A stretch of DNA of 64,000 bases from Polyangium jinanense. Lineage in GTDB: Bacteria; Myxococcota; Polyangia; Polyangiales; Polyangiaceae. The stretch is from positions 1-64,000 of the forward strand of contig NZ_JAGTJJ010000014.1 in NCBI RefSeq assembly GCF_028435365.1, written 5' to 3'. Of the stretch, positions 28,311-39,632 are shown piece after piece; positions within the stretch are counted from its first letter, which is position 1; each line of letters begins with the position of its first letter. The position numbers and the translations under genes are program-made. The notes under the pieces were generated by a model. The model saw nothing but the letters and a program-made list of their open reading frames with translations. It searched no databases and had not been told where the DNA came from.

Positions 28311-29069
28311 ATGATGGGTAAGGATGCGATGGCACCGAACGTCCCGGCTCGTTCCGGCGCGGTCGGCAACGACGGGGGGCTCGATCCGGACGCACGCAAG
28401 CGGCGGATTCTACGGCGTGGAGCGGTCGGTAGCGCGGCTTCGCCCGCGTCGCAGACCCTCTTGGCCGACGCTGGAACGATCCAGCGAGTGACGCGCGGCC
28501 GGCCACTGGTGACCCAGGGCGACCCCGCAAACTCGGTGGTGATGCTCGGCAGCGGACGCGTCCGCCTGGTCCGGGCGCTGAACGAAGGGCACACGCTCTC
28601 GCTCGGCTACCGCGGCGCGGGCGACCTCCTCGGCGAGGCCGCGCTCGGCGGCGTCCCGAACCACCGCGAGAGCGCGATCGCCACGGAAGACGTGGAAGCG
28701 CTCGTCGTTCCGATCGCCACGATCCGCGGGCTCATGTCCTCGGATCAGGCCTTCGCGAACGCGCTGGTCGGCGCGCTCGTGGAGCGCAACGCCGAGACGG
28801 AAGAGCGTCTCGCCTCGATGCTCTTCCGCAACGTGGAAGCGCGTCTGGCCGAGTTCCTGCTCAAGGCCGCCCAGCGCTGGGGCATCCCCGACCCGCGCGG
28901 CGTCCTGATCTCGGCCCCCTTCACGCACCAGGAGATGGCCAGCATGATCGGCTCCACCCGCGAGACCGTCACGCTCACCCTGGGCGAACTCCGCCGCAAG
29001 GGCATCATCGAGGTCGACCGCCGCCGCATCGTGGTGCTCGACCGCGAAGGCCTCAAGACCCGTACCTGA
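28311..29069 (+). CDS. Crp/Fnr-family transcription regulator
   Basis: A 252-residue regulator. The N-terminal 55 residues are a poorly conserved extension. A cyclic-nucleotide-binding-type beta barrel follows (GRPLVTQGDPANSVVMLGSGRVRLVR, GAGDLLGEAALGG), then the dimer helix (NVEARLAEFLLKAAQRWG) and a winged helix-turn-helix (FTHQEMASMIGSTRETVTLTLGELRRKGII). The Fnr-type N-terminal Cys cluster is absent, so it is not an iron-sulfur oxygen sensor. The ATG at 28311 or 28314 may be used. It may control its own divergent promoter region. Element copy B follows its stop. Confidence 0.9.
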   Translation: MMGKDAMAPNVPARSGAVGNDGGLDPDARKRRILRRGAVGSAASPASQTLLADAGTIQRVTRGRPLVTQGDPANSVVMLGSGRVRLVRALNEGHTLSLGYRGAGDLLGEAALGGVPNHRESAIATEDVEALVVPIATIRGLMSSDQAFANALVGALVERNAETEERLASMLFRNVEARLAEFLLKAAQRWGIPDPRGVLISAPFTHQEMASMIGSTRETVTLTLGELRRKGIIEVDRRRIVVLDREGLKTRT

Positions 29070-29084
29070 TCGGCCGTTCTTGCC

Positions 29085-29392
29085 CCTGGCGGGAGGTTGG
29101 GGCGTTGCCCCAAACCCCAGCCGGGGGCTGTCCGCCCCCGGCACCCCGGACCAGGCACGGCCTGGACCGAGGGCCGAGAAACCGCGCGATGCGCGGTTTC
29201 TCGGACGGGCCCAAACAAGACCACCCACCACCTCGCCAACCAAGACAGCGACGCGGACGTGTCGCTTGGCGACGTTGTCCTTGTCGACAGCGCGCATCGC
29301 GCGCTGTCGCCCTCGGTCCAGGCCGTGCCTGGTCCGGGTCCAGGGGTGGACAACCCCTGGTCGGGTCCGGGGTGAAACCCCGGCGCAAACGT
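29085..29392. repeat. Interspersed hairpin element, copy B
   Basis: A complete element in inverted orientation relative to copies C-E, judged by its core. Left arm: TTGGGGC/GCCCCAA, CGGGGGC/GCCCCCG, CCAGGC/GCCTGG and a 14-bp stem CCGAGAAACCGCGC (29174-29204, loop GAT). Right arm: an 11-bp stem CGACAGCGCGC (29285-29309, loop ATC), CCAGGC/GCCTGG, CAGGGG/CCCCTG and CCGGGGT/ACCCCGG. It fills the gap between convergent genes and ends 4 bp from the stop codon of the minus-strand gene. No coding signal. Confidence 0.85.
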
Positions 29393-29395
29393 TCC

Positions 29396-30478
29396 CTAGC
29401 GATTCCGCTTCGTCGTCGGCACGCGCGTCGGCGCTCGCCCGCCGAGCTTCAACCGACGCATCACGGCCACCTTTTGCCGCTCCTTGTACTTCGCGTGGCT
29501 CGCGTCTCCGAGCTCGTTCGCCGCTTCCGTCTCGCGGTCGATGAGCTGGAACTCGCACAACACGAACACGATTGGACCGAGTGCCCACGCTGCCGGCGGC
29601 GCCAGCTCCATGATCTCGGGCGGCAGCCGCACCGGCAGATCCACCACGAAGTGGATCACGCGATAGCTCTGATCACTGAACGTGTTGTTGCTGAGCGTCA
29701 GACCGTCATCCACGCCTGCTTGCAGCTCGCGAAGCAGCATGCGCAGGAACGGGTGACGCTCGCAGTAACTACGGAAGTGAAAGATTGTGTTCGTGCTCTG
29801 CCCGGGCACGACGTAGTTGAACGGGAACAGCCGCTCCGACAGGTACAGCAGGATCGGCAGGATGTCGTCTGCCTCCCGCGTCACGATCCGGAACCGCAGC
29901 TTGTCGTAGATTGCCGCTGCGGTCGTGTCGGTCTTCGAGAGCAGCTTCGTGTAGAGCGAGTCCTTGTTCTTCCGCCCCCCGATGAACTCCGTGATGGGGA
30001 AGCCGGCCGCGAGCATCCCGCCCACGATCCGATAGACCTTCTCCTCCACCAGGTGAAAAACATCCTGGTCGGACATCGGGATCGAGAAGAGCAGCTCGCG
30101 CCCTTCGAGGTGATGGATGATGTGCATCGCCTTCAGGATCGTGCAGGCGCAGAGCTGCCTGTGACCCTTGCCCGAGGCGAGCACCAAGAGCTCCTCCACG
30201 GAGCAGCGAGCGACGGGCTTGGGGATCGGGAACTCGAAGTGCCGACGTAGATAGGCGATCGCTTCGTTCTTGATCGCCTCGAGCCGCGCGCGATCTGCGG
30301 GCTCTTCGGGCCGGAACTCCTGCGCTCGCAGGAGCGTGCGCGCCTCTTCCTCGTCGCGAACGTGGAGCCTGTGCCAGTCGACGACGGAGTCGCCTCGCAG
30401 GATGAGACGCACCGCCTCGAGGTCCATCAAGGAGAACTCGTCCAGGCCCTTGAGAGAGCCGACGGTGTCGTACGTCAT
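29396..30478 (-). CDS. RelA/SpoT-like nucleotidyltransferase-fold protein
   Basis: A 360-residue soluble protein with no family name I can assign with certainty. By eye it follows the (p)ppGpp synthetase layout. RKNKDSLYTKL (169-179) resembles the RxKxxxSxxxKL ATP-site helix with a one-residue offset. YDKLRFRIV (191-199) resembles the DLIAIRxI strand carrying the metal-binding Asp. SYRVIH (271-276) resembles the GTP-binding YxSxH loop, CEFQL (308-312) the ExQxR strand, and SHAKYKER (327-334) the HWKYKE segment. No HD hydrolase domain is present. It is therefore a candidate alarmone-synthetase-like protein, or a divergent relative with another substrate. It lies 34 bp after a small membrane-protein gene. 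Confidence 0.7.
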   Translation of the reverse strand: MTYDTVGSLKGLDEFSLMDLEAVRLILRGDSVVDWHRLHVRDEEEARTLLRAQEFRPEEPADRARLEAIKNEAIAYLRRHFEFPIPKPVARCSVEELLVLASGKGHRQLCACTILKAMHIIHHLEGRELLFSIPMSDQDVFHLVEEKVYRIVGGMLAAGFPITEFIGGRKNKDSLYTKLLSKTDTTAAAIYDKLRFRIVTREADDILPILLYLSERLFPFNYVVPGQSTNTIFHFRSYCERHPFLRMLLRELQAGVDDGLTLSNNTFSDQSYRVIHFVVDLPVRLPPEIMELAPPAAWALGPIVFVLCEFQLIDRETEAANELGDASHAKYKERQKVAVMRRLKLGGRAPTRVPTTKRNR

Positions 30479-30512
30479 GACCCGAGGTTAACAGTGCCGA
30501 ACCGACGCGCGT

Positions 30513-30692
30513 TCACGCACGCGCGTTCGGCGGCGAGGGCGGGGGAGCGTTCGGCGTCCGGCCGAGCGAGAGCGTGCCAAAGAAGATACCGATCGTCAGA
30601 ACGACGACGGCCGCGTGCCCGAGATATGCACCACTGCACCCAATCGCGGCGAAGGGAGCGAGAGCGGCCAGGTACCAGGGCGTGATCTTCAT
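30513..30692 (-). CDS. Small membrane protein (59 residues)
   Basis: A short gene read directly from the minus strand. It starts ATG at 30692 after a strong GGAGGA ribosome site and ends TGA. The product begins MKITPWYLAALAPFAAIGCS, has a second hydrophobic stretch (AAVVVLTIGIFFGTL), and ends in a short Pro-rich tail. Two transmembrane segments are likely. It lies 34 bp upstream of the RelA/SpoT-like gene on the same strand and is probably co-transcribed with it. No homologue is recognised. Confidence 0.65.
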   Translation of the reverse strand: MKITPWYLAALAPFAAIGCSGAYLGHAAVVVLTIGIFFGTLSLGRTPNAPPPSPPNARA

Positions 30693-30710
30693 CGGTCCTC
30701 CATCAGTGCA

Positions 30711-30733
30711 GGCGACCCGTCCCTCGGGTCGCC
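30711..30733. other. Perfect 9-bp hairpin
   Basis: GGCGACCCG and CGGGTCGCC pair around a 5-nt loop, 18 bp upstream of the small membrane-protein start. It may close the transcript from the genes at 31.0-32 kb or shape the 5' leader of the small gene. No T-run is present. Confidence 0.45.
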
Positions 30734-31030
30734 CTCCGGCGCCGCGACGCGGCCCCTGTCCAGGAACGACAGGGTGCGCTCATCGGCGACAGATAAGAGC
30801 ATGTAGGATAAGCTGCCACACCCCAAGCCAACGGGCCAAGAAGTAGCGGTGTCTGGGGCGCCGCATCAAGCGAATTCGTCACACGTTCCGTTCCCGCACG
30901 AAGCCTCACCGGCACGAACGGAGAAATACCGAGCGAATTCGTACGCTTGATGGCTGATTTGCAGGTCGTTTCTCGACCCGCGAACCGTGTCCCGCGAGAC
31001 GCAGGCGATGCTTGAAGGACGCTCTCTGCC
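30734..31030. other. Intergenic region with a 9-bp inverted repeat
   Basis: No gene is supported here. CATCAAGCG (30864-30872) and CGCTTGATG (30944-30952) are inverted copies, and just inside them the sequence AGCGAATTCGT occurs twice in direct orientation, each containing the palindrome CGAATTCG. The block is less GC-rich than its surroundings. It could be an operator pair or the remnant of a small element; no transposase is nearby. Confidence 0.45.
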
Positions 31031-31468
31031 TCAGCGAAGCGGCACGGTGATCTGCTCGGCGTCTCCGAGTGTCAGCGTGCGCTGCATCGAGTCGCTGCGA
31101 TCCGCGCGGTCGATGCGGATGTCCAGTGCATACGAACCATCCGGCAAGTGCACGGACGTGTGGACGATTTTCGGCGCGCGCCCGGGCTCGAAGTGGAACG
31201 AGCTGCCGCTGACGGCCTCCGCCTCCCCGCCGGCCCGCGACCATGTCACATCGAAGCCGACGACCGTGCCGGTCTCGCCGTCGAGACGAAAATCGACCGA
31301 GCGCTCCTTGGGCCAGTGCGGCGAAAGCGACAGGAACGCCGCGCCGCCGCCCGCGAGCAGGAGCAACGACAGGAGCCGTCGCCGCCGCGGCGAAGGCGTG
31401 AACAAGGGCTTCGCCGGTCCTTCGGCCTGCGGCTGCGTTTCCTCGTCCGTCGTCGTCTCCCGCTGCAT
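31031..31468 (-). CDS. Membrane-anchored protein, unknown (cytochrome neighbour)
   Basis: A 145-residue protein with a charged N terminus, one transmembrane helix (about 31-48, LLSLLLLAGGGAAFLSL) and an exported beta-rich domain (SVDFRLDGETGTVVGFDVTW, LPDGSYALDIRIDRAD). The ATG at MQRETTTDEE is preferred over a TTG 12 codons upstream. It follows the cytochrome c gene by 49 bp and probably belongs to the same unit. Function unknown. Confidence 0.68.
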   Translation of the reverse strand: MQRETTTDEETQPQAEGPAKPLFTPSPRRRRLLSLLLLAGGGAAFLSLSPHWPKERSVDFRLDGETGTVVGFDVTWSRAGGEAEAVSGSSFHFEPGRAPKIVHTSVHLPDGSYALDIRIDRADRSDSMQRTLTLGDAEQITVPLR

Positions 31469-31517
31469 CGGCCGCAACGTGACGAGCAGGAGAGGGGAAG
31501 TCAACGTGAGGCGCGGA

Positions 31518-31958
31518 TCAAGGCGAGCGGTTCGCGCGGATGCGGCCGACGAGGCCCATGATGACTTGATCGGGCAGGTTGCTGAACGGCGGCATCCGGT
31601 TGCGACCTTTGCGGATGACCTCGGCGACCTGATCGTCCGTCACCTGCGCCTGCCAGTCCGATCGTGTGAGATCGGGCGCGCGCACCATCGGACCTTGCGG
31701 CCCGTCGCCCTTGCCGCGCTGACCGTGACAGCTCGCGCAGTTGCGCTGCCAGGCGATCTCCACGAGGCTCTGATCGGGCCCCTGCTCCGCGGAGTTGCGA
31801 GGACGCGCGGCGACCTGCCCGGGCTGTTGACCGAGGGGCTGATCGTGATCCGTCGGCTTCCACTCGCGCACGTCGCGCGAGGAGGAGTCACACCCCGCCG
31901 CGAAGACGAGCGACGAGCCGAGGAGCAGCGACGTGAGGACGAGCGGGCGCATGGCCAT
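31518..31958 (-). CDS. Lipoprotein cytochrome c (mono-haem)
   Basis: A 146-residue lipoprotein: signal LVLTSLLLGSSLVFAAGC (Cys 23), then a class I cytochrome c domain with haem site CASCH (74-78), the usual GxGxGP turn after it (GQRGKGDGPQGP) and a likely axial Met in RNRMPPF (Met 122). It should carry electrons on the periplasmic side. No oxidase or reductase is next to it, so its partner is unknown. Confidence 0.9.
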   Translation of the reverse strand: MAMRPLVLTSLLLGSSLVFAAGCDSSSRDVREWKPTDHDQPLGQQPGQVAARPRNSAEQGPDQSLVEIAWQRNCASCHGQRGKGDGPQGPMVRAPDLTRSDWQAQVTDDQVAEVIRKGRNRMPPFSNLPDQVIMGLVGRIRANRSP

Positions 31959-32077
31959 GAAGGGATGATGGGCCCGGGGCGGATTGGCCAGCGTTTTTCG
32001 GCGGCTGGTCTCGCCTCACCCCGGGGTTCGGGAGGGGAGGGGAAGGACGGTGGGAGAGGAGGGGAGACGCGGGATCG

Positions 32078-32692
32078 TCAGGGCGCGCAGGCGTCGAGGA
32101 CCTTGGGCGCGCCGCCGTCGACCGGCATCTTCATGATGGGCTTGCCGTTGAGCGCCGCGTTGATGAAGTCGGTGCGGCGGTTCTGGGCCTTGCCCTCGGC
32201 CGTCTTGTTGTCGGCGACGGGCTTCGTCACGCCGAACCCGACCGCGATGAGGCGCTTGCAATCGACGCCCTTGCCCACGAGGTACTTCGCCGCCGACTGC
32301 GCGCGCCGCGCGGAGAGGTCGAGGTTCTTCGCCGCGTCGCCGTCCGCGTCCGTATGGCCCTCGATGCGGAGCAGCGTCACGTTCGGCTTCGAGTCGAGGT
32401 ACGTCTTGACCTGATCGAGGATCGGGAAGCTGACCGGCTCGAGCTCCGCGCTGCCCGTCTTGTAGACGATGGCGCCGGGGAGAACGAGCTTGTTGCCCTC
32501 CGTCTTGAGCTCCGCCGCGGGCGGCGCGGCCGGCGGGGGCGGCGGGGGCGGCGGGGGCGGCGGGGGCGGCGGCGGGGGCGGCGGCGTCTCCGCACCACTA
32601 CCCACGGACGCAGAGGCCGTGCAGCCAGTCATCGCGCCGAGGGCGCCGACCATCAGCACGGTGCACAGAACGGGAGCCAGGAACTTTTGCAT
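32078..32692 (-). CDS. OmpA-family lipoprotein with polyproline linker
   Basis: A 204-residue lipoprotein: lipobox AMTGC (Cys 24), an Ala/Ser stretch, 18 consecutive Pro residues, then an OmpA-like peptidoglycan-binding domain (LRIEGHTDADGDAAKNLDLS, RRAQSAAKYLVGKGV, RLIAVGFG, NRRTDF). It should bridge the outer membrane and peptidoglycan, with the Pro tract as a stiff spacer. The conserved Asp and Arg of the diaminopimelate site are present. The ATG at MQKFLAPV gives the signal peptide. Confidence 0.88.
   Translation of the reverse strand: MQKFLAPVLCTVLMVGALGAMTGCTASASVGSGAETPPPPPPPPPPPPPPPPPPAAPPAAELKTEGNKLVLPGAIVYKTGSAELEPVSFPILDQVKTYLDSKPNVTLLRIEGHTDADGDAAKNLDLSARRAQSAAKYLVGKGVDCKRLIAVGFGVTKPVADNKTAEGKAQNRRTDFINAALNGKPIMKMPVDGGAPKVLDACAP
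32530..32582. repeat. GGCGGGGGC simple repeat coding for polyproline
   Basis: Tandem G/C-only units encode the 18-Pro linker of the OmpA-like protein. Such tracts are prone to slippage and to sequencing error, so the exact length should be treated with caution. Confidence 0.8.
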
Positions 32693-33116
32693 AGAGATTG
32701 ATCTCCTCCGAGAAGCACGGGCCGCGGCCAAGCCATGGTTCACCGGCGTGCAGGCAGCCGTCGAGCCGAACGGGTCTTGGACGCGCTTCTATCAGGTTTC
32801 TTCAGGCGGTTTGGAGTTTTTCTTTCCACCGCTCGATCCCCCACCCAACGTCGCAGCATGCGGACGCCTTACGCGCCCCCGCTTCTTGCCCCTCGACGTT
32901 TCTCGCGGGCCAAACGGCTCACCCGGGCACGTTCCCGCCGTCCACACGCCCGGTCCCCCTTCAACACGATCCCCCCATGACAAACTGTAGGGCGCGCGCC
33001 GCCGAAGCACACGCATTCCCCCCCGCTGGCGTGCGCCGAATGCGCCCTCCGTCCTGCAACGTCGGGCCACGAGGGGCAGACCCCGTGGGCCGGCCCCTCG
33101 TGTCCGACGTGAGCCT
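32693..33116. other. 424-bp intergenic stretch
   Basis: I see no supported gene. Open frames in both strands lack a plausible start and protein-like composition. The part nearest the OmpA gene contains a mildly AT-rich run (around 32800-32830, GGTTTCTTCAGG and TTTTTCTTTCC) that may hold its promoter. Confidence 0.4.
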
Positions 33117-34199
33117 TCACGGCATCGGCATCGCGCAGGGATCCGGCGGGGGCTCGCCCTTCGGCGCCACCGGTCCGAGCTGCACGGCCTTCGCGTCGAA
33201 GCCGAGGCCGATCGAGATGCCGTCACACTCCACGGCCGGATCCTGCGTGCCGTTCTTCATGATGTCGGACGCCTGGCGGATCTGGTTCAGGATGCTCTGC
33301 AGCGTGGGCGAGTCCTTATCGCAGAACGACTCGTCGAACGCCGCCGCGACCTTCGAGATCTCCGTGATCAGCGCCTCGGTCTCGATGACGCCGGCGATCG
33401 TGCCGTTCGTGCCGCCGTTGCGCTCCGCGTTGAGGTCCACCGTGATGACCGCGCTGTTGATGTCGAGCGCGATCGTGAACCCGCTGATCGAGAGCGAGAG
33501 CTTGACCGTGCCCTTCGTGCCCGAGACCCACGTGTCCTTCACGACGTAGCTCTTCGGGAAGACGATCTTCGCCGAGGTCGGATCCATTTCGTTGCTCAGC
33601 AGCTCGGGGATGAGCGGCCACTGGTCGGTGCCGTCCCACTTCGGCGGAGCGCCGAGGTCCGCGCCGCCGTAGAGCTTCGACGTCAGGCTGTTGCAGTCCG
33701 ACGACGTGCCGAGCGTCGCCATGTCGAGCATGATCGTGAACTCGCCGTTCGCGATCGCCTCGTTCGCCTGCGCGCTGATGTCCGACGCGAGGCCGAGGAT
33801 GACCGGCAGGATGTTCTTGCCGAACGAGTTGTCCCGGCCCTCGTCGCCATCCGGATACACGACCGCCGGCGAGCCGCCTGCGCGCGGCTTGCAGAGGCCG
33901 ACCGACGCCTTCGTCGAGGCGCGACCGTCGAGGTCGTAGCCGAACGCCTTCCAGCCACCCGTGGGATCCGGCGTGCCGTCACGCTTCGTGTCGCCGAGGA
34001 AGATCTGGCTCATCGCCATGACCTTGCCCGGCCCCTCGCACGCGGACAGACCAGCGGGCTCCTCCGGAGGCGCGAGCCCCACGGGATCCTCGGGCGGCGG
34101 CGCCGGGGGTTTTTCCGAGACCGTGTCGGAGCCACAGCCCCCGAGAACCGCGAGCGAAGTCGCCGTGAAAACCGCAGTGAGAAGACGAGTGCGAAGCAT
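33117..34199 (-). CDS. Lipoprotein, unknown
   Basis: A 360-residue lipoprotein: signal MLRTRLLTAVFTATSLAVL with lipobox GGC (Cys 22), a Pro/Glu-rich linker, then an exported domain of about 320 residues. Recurrent beta-strand patterns appear (TVKLSLSISGFTIALDINSA, VITVDLNAERNGGTNG). Conserved Cys pairs are likely. No family recognised. The ATG used gives a standard signal; the frame extends 32 codons upstream without one. It diverges from dnaE across 281 bp. Confidence 0.76.
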   Translation of the reverse strand: MLRTRLLTAVFTATSLAVLGGCGSDTVSEKPPAPPPEDPVGLAPPEEPAGLSACEGPGKVMAMSQIFLGDTKRDGTPDPTGGWKAFGYDLDGRASTKASVGLCKPRAGGSPAVVYPDGDEGRDNSFGKNILPVILGLASDISAQANEAIANGEFTIMLDMATLGTSSDCNSLTSKLYGGADLGAPPKWDGTDQWPLIPELLSNEMDPTSAKIVFPKSYVVKDTWVSGTKGTVKLSLSISGFTIALDINSAVITVDLNAERNGGTNGTIAGVIETEALITEISKVAAAFDESFCDKDSPTLQSILNQIRQASDIMKNGTQDPAVECDGISIGLGFDAKAVQLGPVAPKGEPPPDPCAMPMP

Positions 34200-34480
34200 A
34201 GAAACCTGACTCACTTTCCCGAACCCGAACCCGGGTCGTTCGCAAAGCGCACGGCAGCCAGTCGAGTGCCCGTGGACGGGGCGCATGCTAGCCATGCCGT
34301 TGCCTTTTCAGCAAGGGCGATCCCGGGGCGCGACGCACCGCACACGGCCAGAGTGAAGCCGTACGATGCAGCTTCACCAGCGACGCGAAGCATCACGAAC
34401 AGGCGCCTCGTTTGGGTGACGCGCGCCTATCCTGAAGCGAGCTCGCCCGAGCCGAAAGCAACGCCGAGGCAAGATCGATC

Positions 34481-38110
<3,630 letters not shown>

Positions 38111-38120
38111 GTCGCCGGCA

Positions 38121-38425
38121 GATCCGCCATGGCTCGGGACAGATCCGCCATGGCCTGGCGATGGATCCGCCATGGCTCGGGACACGTCCACCATGGCTCG
38201 GGACGCGTCCGCCATGGCTCGGGACGCGTCCGCCATGGCTCGCGACAGTTCCGCCATGGCTCACGACGCGTCCGCCATGGCTCGCGACGTATGCGCCATG
38301 ACCTGCGACGCGTCCGCCATGGCTCGCGACGGGTCCGCCATGGCTCGCGACGTATGCGCCATGACCTGCGACGCGTCCGCCATGGCTCGCGACAGGTCCG
38401 CCATGACCCGCGACAGTGTGACCGT
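38121..38425. repeat. 21-bp tandem repeat array (14 units)
   Basis: About fourteen copies of a 21-bp unit (consensus GTCCGCCATGGCTCGCGACGC) run from the dnaE stop to the end of the next, convergent gene. The CCAT/CCATG core recurs every 21 bp from 38127 to 38401, with a single 22-bp step near 38148-38170, and a degenerate last unit. A 63-bp block of three units is duplicated exactly in order (38275 and 38338). Because the period is seven codons, frames stay open: the plus strand reads MARDASA and the minus strand reads MADASRA. No start context supports translation. Confidence 0.92.
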
Positions 38426-38428
38426 GCG

Positions 38429-39280
38429 TCAGGCCGGCTCTGTCGGAGCAGCCCGCCGCCGCGTCGTGCCAAGCAGCCGCCGCGTGGTGATCGGCAAGAG
38501 CTGCGGGATCGAAGGATCCTGTTCGTGCGCGCGATTCCACACCTTCATCACCCGCTCCATGTACGCCAGGCAAATCCCATCCTGCAGATCGAGCTCCGCC
38601 TGCGTGACGCCGCCCTGCGTGCGCGCGCCGGCAGCCTTCTCGCTGGTCGACTTCACGCGGCCAGCAAGCGCCTCGCTCTCATCGAGGTCCTCAGCCGTGA
38701 GCCCCCCATCAAAGAGTTGAAGCGCCACCTTGGACCCTCCCTCGGCAACGAGATCACGCGCGAGCGCGACGAGCGCAGCGAGCGAGGTAGCAAGGGTCTG
38801 CGCATCGACGACGCGGCTCCGCGCCTTGTCCACCCGCTCGGCGAGGCCAGGCGCATGGTCCGCGACGCCCTCGAGCGTGGTCGCAAGGCGCTCCCGCTCA
38901 GCCATCCCCTCGGCATAAGTCGTCTCGGCAATCGCAACAGCAGCAGCGCGGTTCCGCTCGCGTCCCTCGACGGAGAGGTTCCGTTGCTCCACGAGATCCG
39001 CGAGCTTCTTGCCCGCATGCACGAAGACACGCAGGAGCGCATCGGAGAACCCGAGGAGGAGCTTTCTCTGCGCCAGCGTGGTCTTGGGCCAGAACTCCGC
39101 CGCGATGCCGCCAATACGCACGAGATCCGTGAGAATCTTCTCGCTCCGAATACGCGTGCCGCGCTCGATGAGCTCGCCCGGCGGAACATCGATCGCGTAG
39201 AGGGCAGCCTGTTCCGGGGTAGGCAAGGGGACCACCTGGAGAAGGTAGGACCAGGTGTAGGTCGCCGGCGCGGATGTCAT
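38429..39280 (-). CDS. Conserved-looking helical protein, unknown
   Basis: A 283-residue, soluble, mostly helical protein. The N-terminal 35 residues look structured (TYTWSYLLQVVPLPTPEQAAL); a long helical region follows with Ala/Arg/Glu-rich segments (RERLATTLEGVADHAPGLAERV). No motif recognised. The ATG at MTSAPATYTW is chosen because the frame upstream runs into element copy C. It lies after the MoxR ATPase on the same strand, separated by that element. Confidence 0.68.
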   Translation of the reverse strand: MTSAPATYTWSYLLQVVPLPTPEQAALYAIDVPPGELIERGTRIRSEKILTDLVRIGGIAAEFWPKTTLAQRKLLLGFSDALLRVFVHAGKKLADLVEQRNLSVEGRERNRAAAVAIAETTYAEGMAERERLATTLEGVADHAPGLAERVDKARSRVVDAQTLATSLAALVALARDLVAEGGSKVALQLFDGGLTAEDLDESEALAGRVKSTSEKAAGARTQGGVTQAELDLQDGICLAYMERVMKVWNRAHEQDPSIPQLLPITTRRLLGTTRRRAAPTEPA

Positions 39281-39320
39281 GGGCCCGAAGGTACCCGAGG
39301 GGCGCAGTGGATCGTAAGGG

Positions 39321-39630
39321 GCGTCGCGCCGGGGTTTCACCCCGGACCCGACCAGGGGCTATCCGCCCCTGGACCCGGACCAGCGCAAGCGCTGGACCCG
39401 TGGTCGATGAACTGCGCGATGCGCAGTTCATCGAACAGGTCGAGGCAAGACCGGCGAGCAACGCTGCCAAGCAAGACCGCCGCGACTGGCAACGCCGTCC
39501 CTGGTCTTGCACCGGCCTGTGGGAAGAACTGCGCATCGCGCAGTTCTTCCCCAAATGGTCCAGGGCTTGCCCTGGCGCGGGTCGAGGGGCGCGTAGCCCC
39601 CGCGGGGCCCGGGGCAGCGCCCCGGCGAGA
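39321..39630. repeat. Interspersed hairpin element, copy C
   Basis: A complete element. Left arm: CCGGGGT/ACCCCGG (39329-39345), CAGGGGC/GCCCCTG, CCAGCGC/GCGCTGG, and a 14-bp stem TCGATGAACTGCGC (39404-39434, loop GAT). A core of about 86 bp follows. Right arm: a 14-bp stem GGGAAGAACTGCGC (39521-39551, loop ATC), CCAGGGC/GCCCTGG, a degenerate GGGGC/GCCCC hairpin, and CCGGGGC/GCCCCGG (39609-39625). It ends within 10 bp of the MoxR stop codon and starts about 40 bp upstream of the start codon of the next gene. Its nearest relative is copy D. Confidence 0.85.
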
Positions 39631-39632
39631 CG

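Noticed and set aside
30703..30915. A 70-codon minus-strand frame
   Set aside because: It spans a perfect hairpin, lacks a ribosome site and has no hydrophobic or domain pattern.
38121..38425. CRISPR array
   Set aside because: Units abut directly with no spacers, the period is 21 bp, and no cas gene is present.
38172..38720. A plus-strand gene encoding MARDASA heptads
   Set aside because: No ribosome site or stable start; the frame runs antisense into a better-supported gene. The openness follows from the 21-bp period.
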